A DNA stretch of 7,154 nt from an uncultured Chloroflexota bacterium (lineage in GTDB: Bacteria; Chloroflexota; Anaerolineae; Aggregatilineales; Phototrophicaceae). Numbering within the stretch: the first letter of the stretch is position 1; each line of letters begins with the position of its first letter. This document shows, piece after piece, positions 1 through 5,062 of the stretch. The notes under the pieces are model-generated. The model did not search any database, had not been told where the DNA came from, and saw only the letters and a list, made by a program, of their open reading frames with translations. The DNA is taken from NCBI GenBank assembly GCA_937870805.1, contig CALMZT010000628.1, positions 1 through 7,154 of the forward strand, written 5' to 3'. Made by a program: the position numbers and the translations under genes.

Positions 1-300
1 AGGCCGATCAGGCACAACTTCAACCGCATGCGCTGCAATTTGTGACGCATACCCTCTTTTACTTGTACCAGGTGGTCCTGTGAATATGACACCAGCATAT
101 CCATCAGCAAGGAGTTGAATAACTTTAGTCAGCAACTCGTTATCATGTTCAATATCAGAAATAAGCCGCCCTTCAGACTGTTCCATATCTGGAGGTGTCG
201 CAGGAGATAGACCCAAACTGTTAGTGTCCAGAGACCGAATGCGTTCTTCTGAGCGCTTTGGGCTTTGCCGAAATGGAGATGGGTTGGCTGCTTGGGTCAT
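1..300 (-). CDS. AAA+ ATPase, McrB-like, N-terminal 100 residues (3' part outside window)
   Basis: The start is ATG at 300-298, overlapping the TGA stop of the upstream gene as ATGA, so translational coupling is likely. About 65 polar residues (probably a linker) lead into VIFTGPPGTSKRGYASQIA, a Walker A loop at residues 75-82 (GPPGTSKR) followed by an alpha helix. The phrase resembles AAA_5/McrB-type ATPases of restriction systems, which drive DNA translocation or assembly with a partner nuclease. The loop is unusual: the glycine before the lysine is Ser, and the Ser/Thr after it, which normally ligates magnesium, is Arg. Walker B, sensor and arginine-finger regions are outside the window. 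The gene is third in the operon after a DNA methyltransferase, so a restriction role is inferred. A MoxR-like chaperone ATPase is the main alternative. Confidence 0.75.
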   Translation of the reverse strand, partial: MTQAANPSPFRQSPKRSEERIRSLDTNSLGLSPATPPDMEQSEGRLISDIEHDNELLTKVIQLLADGYAGVIFTGPPGTSKRGYASQIAAHAVEVVPDRP

Positions 301-926
301 AGGTTCGCTTCAAACCATTCAGGATGTGGTTCTGAATCACTATCATCAAAATACAAATATTGGAATTCGATATCTGCCCTTTGGGAAGTGGCACTTGTAT
401 ACCCAAACTCGTCTCGGAATATTTCAACCAAGTCACGAGTAGTTGGTTCGTTTTCTACCTCAACCGCAAAATCTCGATAGAGAAAGACCGCAAGTGGCAC
501 GACTGGTATTTTCTTGCCGAAACCGAGATGAGCATAAGCCAGCTCCCAGTGATTATCATTCAGCGAGTAAAAAGGTTTCTTTCCTTGTCCAGTTTCAGCT
601 TTTACTACTCTATCAAAAGGAGAACCCGCTCTGATAGAACTAGGGGCATATGAACCAGCGACATTTGAGTTAAACCATTTATTTGCTTCCGAAGGTGCTG
701 TGTCGCAAAATGGCATTGCATAAGGTTTAGAGGACGGAGCATCTGGAACACGCAGGAAAGAGTCAAAAAACTCCTTAAAGTTTGAGCGTAAATTGAGTTC
801 TATTCCGTTGTTTGACGATGCTCTTTTCAAACACAGATACCCGGCAAAATTAGGGTGGATACGCTCTTTACGCAAAAGGGCTAGACATTCTGCAACTACT
901 TCAGGCTTTGTGAAATACTGAGCCAT
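297..926 (-). CDS. Hypothetical protein in restriction-modification operon, 209 aa
   Basis: I do not recognise the family. The protein is soluble-looking, with no signal peptide or clear membrane segment, and rich in aromatic residues. A compact conserved-looking core lies at about residues 100-160: SSIRAGSPFDRVV, then FYSLNDNHWELAYAHL and IPVVPLAVFLYRDFAVE. The C-terminal 20 residues are acidic. The ATG start at 926 is preceded by AGAAGG (937-942) at 10-base spacing, inside the end of the methyltransferase gene, whose stop is only 6 bases upstream. The stop overlaps the ATPase start (ATGA). This sandwiching between methyltransferase and McrB-like ATPase suggests a co-translated subunit, perhaps a DNA-recognition part that other systems carry fused to the ATPase. 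No catalytic nuclease motif such as PD-(D/E)xK or HNH is evident, so its biochemical role is open. Confidence 0.85.
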   Translation of the reverse strand: MAQYFTKPEVVAECLALLRKERIHPNFAGYLCLKRASSNNGIELNLRSNFKEFFDSFLRVPDAPSSKPYAMPFCDTAPSEANKWFNSNVAGSYAPSSIRAGSPFDRVVKAETGQGKKPFYSLNDNHWELAYAHLGFGKKIPVVPLAVFLYRDFAVEVENEPTTRDLVEIFRDEFGYTSATSQRADIEFQYLYFDDSDSEPHPEWFEANL

Positions 927-932
927 TGATAC

Positions 933-2063
933 TTAACCTTCTTTTACTAAAGGCGCTAGATCAACGCCGATTGCTGAACGTCCAAGTCGTGTAGCAACCC
1001 TCAGTGTAGTTCCCGTTCCCATAAACGGATCAAGTACAACCCCCGGAATCGTATCACTGTCACATCCACACTCTGTCCAACCTACTGATTCACGTTGAGC
1101 AAAAGTGAACTCACGAAAGTAGCCGCCAAGAGCCTTTTTCGCTTCCGCCGCCAATATTTTTACCCTTTCGGAATTTCTTCCTGTGCCATTTTGAACTTTA
1201 AGTGCTTTTCCAGCATCAGAAATCCCTGTTGCTTGAATTGCAGCAATATGTTCAGGAGTTAACCCTTTTTCCTTAGCAATTTCCATCGCACGTCGCGCTT
1301 GTGGCCGATTTGGATCCAATTGGTCAGTGCGTCTTACAATACGGCGACGTGGTTCACCACATTTTCTACATACCTCAAGCGGACATCCTAAGCGTATAGC
1401 TCTTTCTACGATCTCTTCGGGAAATGGAGCAAGGTGATCGCTCTTATTTGGTGTAAGTTTAATCGACCAAACATCTCCTGGATTGCTCCCATTTCCGTAT
1501 TCTGAGGCGTAACCGAAAATATCATAATAGTAATCATGCGTTGAGGCAAAATGTAGAATGAATTCATGTCTACCAGCTAAGCGATTCTGCGCAGGATCAG
1601 GCATTCCGTTTTCTTTTGTCCATATAATACGATTTCTTACAATCCATCCGTCATCTCTCGCGGCGATCTCAATACGTGCGGGAACTCCAGCCAAATTACG
1701 ATCATGGTAGGTATCCCCAATATTCAGAAAGACTGAACCTGTTGAGCGAAGTACCCTTCTCCATTCACGCAAAGCAGTGATGATACTATCCACATATTCT
1801 TGAACAGAACTCTCCTGACCAATTTGACCTATGACACCATAGTCACGCTTGCGCCAATACGGGGGAGATGTAACAATTAAATCTACGCAATTGGATGGAA
1901 TTGGCAATCTGCGAGCATCGCTGCAAATTACGCTTCCATAATTTTCCTGAGGATCAAGTAATGATACAGGAGATTTATTTGGTGCGTGGGTTCCGTTTGC
2001 CATTGAATGCCCATTGCTCCCATTTCTCCGCTTGCCATCCTCTTTTTTGCTTTTTTCGGACAC
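933..2063 (-). CDS. Site-specific DNA methyltransferase, beta class (probably N4-cytosine)
   Basis: The enzyme is predicted to transfer a methyl group from S-adenosylmethionine to an exocyclic base amine, protecting DNA from the linked nuclease. The catalytic motif IV TSPPYW (residues 65-70) comes first, and the SAM-binding motif I DPFMGTGTT (345-353) is near the C-terminus: the beta-class order. SPPYW is typical of N4-cytosine enzymes, though N6-adenine specificity is possible. The segment HLAPFPEEIVERAI (210-223) and a Cys cluster (C227, C232, C235, then C332, C334) around an inserted helical region ending GGYFREFT are usual for this family. The first 30 residues are a polar tail. The start is GTG at 2063, chosen because GAGGTG (2069-2074) lies 5 bases upstream. 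It is the first gene of the operon, allowing methylation before restriction. All main motifs are intact. Confidence 0.93.
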   Translation of the reverse strand: MSEKSKKEDGKRRNGSNGHSMANGTHAPNKSPVSLLDPQENYGSVICSDARRLPIPSNCVDLIVTSPPYWRKRDYGVIGQIGQESSVQEYVDSIITALREWRRVLRSTGSVFLNIGDTYHDRNLAGVPARIEIAARDDGWIVRNRIIWTKENGMPDPAQNRLAGRHEFILHFASTHDYYYDIFGYASEYGNGSNPGDVWSIKLTPNKSDHLAPFPEEIVERAIRLGCPLEVCRKCGEPRRRIVRRTDQLDPNRPQARRAMEIAKEKGLTPEHIAAIQATGISDAGKALKVQNGTGRNSERVKILAAEAKKALGGYFREFTFAQRESVGWTECGCDSDTIPGVVLDPFMGTGTTLRVATRLGRSAIGVDLAPLVKEG

Positions 2064-2111
2064 AACTTCACCTCAGTAGATCAGTCAATCTGCCAAACGC
2101 ACTCTTGCTTG

Positions 2112-2120
2112 ATTATAACA
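2112..2120 (-). promoter_or_regulatory. Extended -10 promoter of the methyltransferase operon
   Basis: Read on the minus strand the bases are TGTTATAAT, a perfect TATAAT hexamer (2117-2112) with the TGn extension, which reduces the need for a -35 box. The best -35 candidate at 17-base spacing (TAACAA) is poor. Transcription would begin near 2105, giving a leader of about 40 bases before the GTG at 2063. Confidence 0.6.
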
Positions 2121-2123
2121 GAA

Positions 2124-2152
2124 CATCCGTGCAATTGTTATCAATACGGATG
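2124..2152. promoter_or_regulatory. Inverted repeat upstream of the methyltransferase promoter, candidate operator
   Basis: CATCCGT (2124-2130) pairs with ACGGATG (2146-2152), and ATTG (2134-2137) with CAAT (2142-2145) inside it: 11 complementary pairs around TTAT with a 3-base bulge. It lies directly upstream of the -10 box, where a dimeric regulator could repress or activate. The ribbon-helix-helix protein or the methyltransferase itself are possible ligands; nothing in the sequence proves either. Confidence 0.45.
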
Positions 2153-2347
2153 CAATTTTAGCATCAGTTCCGAATTCTCGCCTCAATTCAAATGGAGGAT
2201 GTGGTCGGAATACTGCGTGATATCCGCAATACTTAACATACCTTCGTTTTTCTTACCCTCTCAATCCCTGAAATATTTCACTTCATTTACCAAAACTACT
2301 AACTCGAAACTGTAAAATTCGGCAGTTCTGTAGCTCGGCCTTTGATA
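2153..2347. other. Intergenic stretch with no convincing gene
   Basis: AT-rich spacer between the divergent methyltransferase and recombinase clusters. The open frames that cross it have no ribosome binding site or recognisable motif. Weak promoter-like words occur (for example TTTACC at 2286 and TGTAAA at 2311, spacing 19), but none is convincing. A promoter for the 2384 ORF, if that ORF is real, must lie here. Confidence 0.5.
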
Positions 2348-2403
2348 TGCTGGTTGCATCGGTACGACGAAAAGGATAACCCGATGAACGACCAGCACTT
2401 TTT
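2348..2403 (+). promoter_or_regulatory. Two-part stem-loop with T-run: translational switch or terminator
   Basis: TGCTGGT (2348-2354) pairs with ACCAGCA (2391-2397), and inside it CATCGG (2357-2362) pairs with CCGATG (2381-2386). Five T residues follow at 2399-2403. The apical loop carries the Shine-Dalgarno-like AAGGA (2372-2376), and the inner stem contains the ATG at 2384. The RNA could therefore hide the start codon of the 45-residue ORF. The same shape also fits an intrinsic terminator ending a short leader or small RNA. Sequence alone does not decide between these. Confidence 0.5.
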
Positions 2404-2521
2404 ATCTTCAATCCGTCAATCGGTAATTTTGACTCGCGTTTTGCCAAAATTGACGGGGCAAAACTATAAAATTACACCGTTTGAGCGTGGTCAGTGTGAT
2501 AGTCTGAGCTTGTCAGTATGA
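2384..2521 (+). CDS. Small ORF, 45 aa, first gene of the recombinase cluster
   Basis: The frame opens with ATG at 2384, seven bases after AAGGA (2372-2376), begins MNDQHFLSSIRQSVILTRVL and ends at TGA 2519-2521, 16 bases before the ribbon-helix-helix gene. I do not recognise it. It is a basic protein in its first two thirds with a short hydrophobic patch (SVILTRVL) and no Cys pair or membrane span. The good ribosome site and close spacing favour a real gene. Against it, the frame contains the stem and T-run at 2391-2403 and the palindrome at 2438-2464, which would be unusual inside coding DNA. If real, it is a candidate directionality factor or leader peptide for the downstream genes. Confidence 0.4.
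   Translation: MNDQHFLSSIRQSVILTRVLPKLTGQNYKITPFERGQCDSLSLSV
2438..2470 (+). promoter_or_regulatory. Promoter with palindromic operator upstream of the ribbon-helix-helix gene
   Basis: GTTTTGCC (2438-2445) and GGCAAAAC (2457-2464) form a perfect 8-base inverted repeat with an 11-base centre. The first arm overlaps a -35-like TTGCCA (2441-2446) and the second abuts a -10-like TATAAA (2465-2470), with 18-base spacing. A protein bound to the repeat would block RNA polymerase, which fits autoregulation by the ribbon-helix-helix protein encoded 68 bases downstream. A second overlapping repeat, CCGTCAAT (2413-2420) and ATTGACGG (2449-2456), shares this region. Confidence 0.5.
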
Positions 2522-2537
2522 CGAGGAGACTTATCAC

Positions 2538-2750
2538 ATGACCAATCAACTGAATTCCACTCTGCCCGAACGACAACCTAAACGAGCGTTGATGTTCAGC
2601 ATTAGGCTCACTGAGGCGGAACAGGACGAGATTGACACACTGGCGAAGCGGCTCAATCTGCCGAGTTCATTTATGGCGCGTCATTTCATTTTGGAGGCAG
2701 TTAAACACCATAAGAGCCAGTTCATGCAGGAGGCAGCCGTTGAAGCCTGA
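2538..2750 (+). CDS. Ribbon-helix-helix (CopG/Arc-like) DNA-binding protein, 70 aa
   Basis: The fold is read from the pattern: a short strand MFSIRLT (residues 19-25), a helix EAEQDEIDTLAKRLNL (26-41), a turn LPSS, and a second helix FMARHFILEAVKHH (45-58). This is the usual order and length of CopG/Arc-type repressors, which bind DNA as dimers through the strand. The N-terminal tail is polar. ATG at 2538 follows GAGGAG (2523-2528) at 9-base spacing. It lies upstream of the serine recombinase and downstream of a promoter palindrome, so it is a likely regulator of the integration module. It could instead be an antitoxin-like protein or a recombination directionality factor; the next gene overlaps its end by 11 bases but has no toxin signature. 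Confidence 0.8.
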   Translation: MTNQLNSTLPERQPKRALMFSIRLTEAEQDEIDTLAKRLNLPSSFMARHFILEAVKHHKSQFMQEAAVEA

Positions 2751-2952
2751 GCGCCCGTCAGATGAACAACTGCATACACCTGAAACTGACGGCATCAATC
2801 TGCTGTCGCTGTATCGTTCGATGCTTCGCATTGTTGCGCGACTAGACGAAAGTGAGTACACTGAGGGTAATTCGTTGTTGCGCCAGACCGAAGTGTACCA
2901 CCACTCCGATCTGGCTGACCCGGCAAGTGATGAGGTCACGTTGCAGGGCTGA
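2740..2952 (+). CDS. Hypothetical small acidic protein, 70 aa, TTG start
   Basis: I do not recognise the family. The start is taken as TTG at 2740 because a perfect AGGAGG (2728-2733) lies six bases upstream; the frame has no ATG before residue 28. The reading overlaps the last 11 bases of the ribbon-helix-helix gene, indicating coupled translation. The protein is acidic, with one amphipathic helix at about residues 20-35 (NLLSLYRSMLRIVARL) flanked by disordered-looking Glu/Asp/Ser-rich tails. It has no Cys and no membrane span. Size, acidity and position just before a serine recombinase are compatible with a directionality factor or a protein partner of its neighbour, but this is inference. 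Confidence 0.6.
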   Translation: MKPERPSDEQLHTPETDGINLLSLYRSMLRIVARLDESEYTEGNSLLRQTEVYHHSDLADPASDEVTLQG

Positions 2953-2966
2953 GAGCATTGTAACCC

Positions 2967-3013
2967 AACGCGCTCTGTCTTGTCGCATCACTTGCACAGG
3001 ACGGGGCGTTTTT
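2967..3013 (+). terminator. Intrinsic terminator or attenuator ahead of the recombinase gene
   Basis: AACGC (2967-2971) pairs with GCGTT (3006-3010), CTC (2973-2975) with GGG (3003-3005, one wobble) and GTC (2977-2979) with GAC (3000-3002), around a 20-base loop, ending in TTTTT (3009-3013). The stem is imperfect and the loop long. It would limit read-through from the small genes into the recombinase, whose ribosome site begins 8 bases later. Confidence 0.45.
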
Positions 3014-3034
3014 CATTTTGAGGAGACGAAGAGA

Positions 3035-5062
3035 ATGCCCAAATACCGACGTGCGGAAACGCAGCAGATTGACCCCTACCGGCAACAGCCGCTGCCGGTG
3101 GATCGTCCTGCCGCGATTTACTACCGTCAGTCGTCCGATGCCCAGATTGGCAACATCAACACCACGCTGCAAACGGTGGATATGTTTGAAAGCCTCGTCC
3201 GGCAGGGTTGGGCACGCGACAGCATCGTGATGATTGACATGGATGCCGGAATCAGCGGCTCGAAGAAAATCAGCGAACGTCCCGGATTATCCCGGTTAAT
3301 GGAACTCATTGAGAATGGCGAAATCGGGCTGGTGGCGGCGCAGGATGTTGACCGCTTCTTCCGCGATGTCACTCAGATTCAGACCAATATCTTCATTGAT
3401 GCCTGCAAACGCAACTATGTGCGGGTGATGACGCAGCGGACGGTGTATGATTTCACCCACCCAACGATGGGTGTCTACGACATGAAGAACTTCCGCGAAG
3501 AAGCGCAGGCAGCCGCCGATTATCTGGAATATCACATTCGCGGACGGCTGGGACGCAGCCGGGAATATCTGGTCGATCAGGGCTTGTGGTCAGGGCGCAG
3601 TGTTGCCTTTGGCTACATGGTTGATTTGCGCCAGAAACTGCCCGATGGAACACGCAATCCCACCTACAAGAAATACGTGCCGTTTGAACCCTGCGCGGCA
3701 GTCGTGCGTGCTTACTTCGCAGCCTTCAAACGCTTTAACCGCAATCTCAAGCAGATGTGGGAATACGTTGAGGAACACGGTCCGTTCATACCTGAACACG
3801 TTCACGAATTAGTGCCGGATGGGTTCAAAATCAACATCATCATCAAACATCATTCGATTCACACCGGGCGGCTGATGCACTCGTATTCGGGCTTGCAGCA
3901 GATGTTCACCAATGTCGTCTATCTGGGTCATTGGGTCAAAAAGGGTGTGATCCTGTACTATCACAATCATGAAGCGCTCGTCAATGAAGATGACTTCATG
4001 TGTGCTTTCAATGCCCTGTCGGATGTGGACTTTCAGGGTGATCCTAACCCCAACTACATGCCGCAGCGTCCCTTTGTCCGCCATGATAAAGCGAAACGCG
4101 GCTGCCAACCACCCGTGTATGCCGGGTTGATTTTCTCGGATGATGTCCCTGGTGCGCCGCACCGCCGCATGTACAGTTCCTATAACAACATCAATGACAA
4201 CTACGGTTATGAGCTGAGTAATCTTCGCAGCCAGATGGTATTCCGGGTCAAAGCCGATTGGCTGGATGGAGCGATTGATCGCTTGCTGCTGGAGCGGCTG
4301 GAAGCGACCACGCTGGACGAAACCGCCTGGCAAACTGCGTTAGAAAGCACCCGACGTGATGGGTATGGTGAGGTGCGCCGGATGGAAAATGAAATCCGCA
4401 ATGCCGAACGCACGAAGCTCGCCATCATGGAGAACCTCAAAACTTTGCAGAACCCGGAGATGGTACGCCAGCTTCAAGCCAGTTACGAAGCTAACGAGCG
4501 CACCATCATGCGTTTGACGGCTGAACTGGCTGAACTGCAATCGGGCAATCGGCAGCGGCAGTCGCTGTTGGATATGCGCCCGGTGCTGGCAAAAATCATC
4601 GCCAACTGGCAGGCAGTCCCGGCTGAACATCGCCGTGAACTGTTTCAGGCGCTGGCATATCACGCGAAAGTGACTGAGCTTGATCGACTGAACCGCCGCA
4701 TGACCATTCACTGGCGAGATGGCAGCACATCGGACTTCGATTTTCGCCGTGGGGCGAAGCGTGTTTTCTGGTCGGAAGAAGAACTCAACCAGATGCGGGA
4801 GATGGTGGAAAATGCTGTTCCGCAGTGGCAAATTATGAAAACCTTTCCCGATTGCACCTGGCACATGATTGTACTGCGCTATTTCTACCATTTCGGCGAA
4901 GGCTCATTCGCCCGAGTCTATCAGGGTGAGAAGAAGTACCCCTACAGTGCCTACTGGAAAGACACAGACGAATACCAGGCGGAGCAGTCTGCCTTTCAAA
5001 TAAACGCCAGTTTGAGCGTTTCTCGTGGCGATCCAAACGCTCTATATAAATGTTGCGGCTGA
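3035..5062 (+). CDS. Large serine recombinase (site-specific integrase), 675 aa
   Basis: It catalyses integration and excision of the element through a covalent 5'-phosphoserine intermediate. The resolvase domain covers about residues 24-165: AAIYYRQSSD with the nucleophile predicted as S33, DMDAGISGSKKISERPGL (68-85) and AAQDVDRFFRD (101-111) with conserved arginines. The recombinase domain follows (about 170-330), then a region where the zinc ribbon normally sits (360-410) but without its Cys pairs, and a coiled coil (about 445-505). A Myb/SANT-like helical segment starts FWSEEELNQM (578-587). ATG at 3035 is preceded by AGGAG (3021-3025); the upstream open frame reads through the small ORF and is not used. 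The gene converges with the disrupted helicase gene, and its last codons and stop fall in the junction zone, so part of its C-terminus may derive from target DNA. Confidence 0.95.
   Translation: MPKYRRAETQQIDPYRQQPLPVDRPAAIYYRQSSDAQIGNINTTLQTVDMFESLVRQGWARDSIVMIDMDAGISGSKKISERPGLSRLMELIENGEIGLVAAQDVDRFFRDVTQIQTNIFIDACKRNYVRVMTQRTVYDFTHPTMGVYDMKNFREEAQAAADYLEYHIRGRLGRSREYLVDQGLWSGRSVAFGYMVDLRQKLPDGTRNPTYKKYVPFEPCAAVVRAYFAAFKRFNRNLKQMWEYVEEHGPFIPEHVHELVPDGFKINIIIKHHSIHTGRLMHSYSGLQQMFTNVVYLGHWVKKGVILYYHNHEALVNEDDFMCAFNALSDVDFQGDPNPNYMPQRPFVRHDKAKRGCQPPVYAGLIFSDDVPGAPHRRMYSSYNNINDNYGYELSNLRSQMVFRVKADWLDGAIDRLLLERLEATTLDETAWQTALESTRRDGYGEVRRMENEIRNAERTKLAIMENLKTLQNPEMVRQLQASYEANERTIMRLTAELAELQSGNRQRQSLLDMRPVLAKIIANWQAVPAEHRRELFQALAYHAKVTELDRLNRRMTIHWRDGSTSDFDFRRGAKRVFWSEEELNQMREMVENAVPQWQIMKTFPDCTWHMIVLRYFYHFGEGSFARVYQGEKKYPYSAYWKDTDEYQAEQSAFQINASLSVSRGDPNALYKCCG

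Larger units (their letters stand above)
1..5045. mobile_element. Integrative element (right part), serine-recombinase type, carrying a restriction-modification operon
   Basis: The right boundary is inferred from the helicase gene on the minus strand: its coding sense is lost between about 5060 and 5000, just where the plus-strand large serine recombinase gene ends. Large serine recombinases usually lie next to one attachment site of their element, which fits. The left end is not in the window: the missing 3' half of the helicase would be expected on the minus strand at the left flank, and 1-2063 contains unrelated restriction-modification genes. Cargo seen is the methyltransferase/209-residue protein/ATPase operon; the integration module is 2348-5062. 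The exact right end is uncertain by some tens of bases, and the cargo could have been acquired separately, as its base composition is more AT-rich. Confidence 0.6.

Noticed and set aside
2183..2239. Minus-strand 18-codon ORF upstream of the methyltransferase promoter
   Set aside because: It is too short, with only a poor ribosome site and no recognisable motif. It might be a gene relic, but nothing supports that.
2007..2315. Plus-strand frame of 102 codons crossing the intergenic region
   Set aside because: It begins inside the methyltransferase gene in antisense, is Ser/Phe-rich as expected of AT-rich non-coding DNA, and lacks a ribosome site.
2479..2488. Ten-base match GTTTGAGCGT shared with 5010-5019 as a possible second attachment half-site
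   Set aside because: Ten-base matches are expected by chance in a window this long, and the surrounding bases do not extend the match.
2852..3034. Upstream extension of the recombinase frame
   Set aside because: The extension overlaps the 70-residue ORF and the terminator-like hairpin. The ATG at 3035 has a ribosome site and gives a normal distance to the catalytic serine.
3809..4891. Two long minus-strand open frames (3809-4333 and 4340-4891)
   Set aside because: Both are complements of the serine recombinase gene, whose reading is unmistakable.
4833..5010. Last ~60 codons of the helicase reading frame as true protein
   Set aside because: The stretch is antisense to the well-conserved recombinase C-terminal domain and contains no helicase motif where one is expected; it is open by chance.
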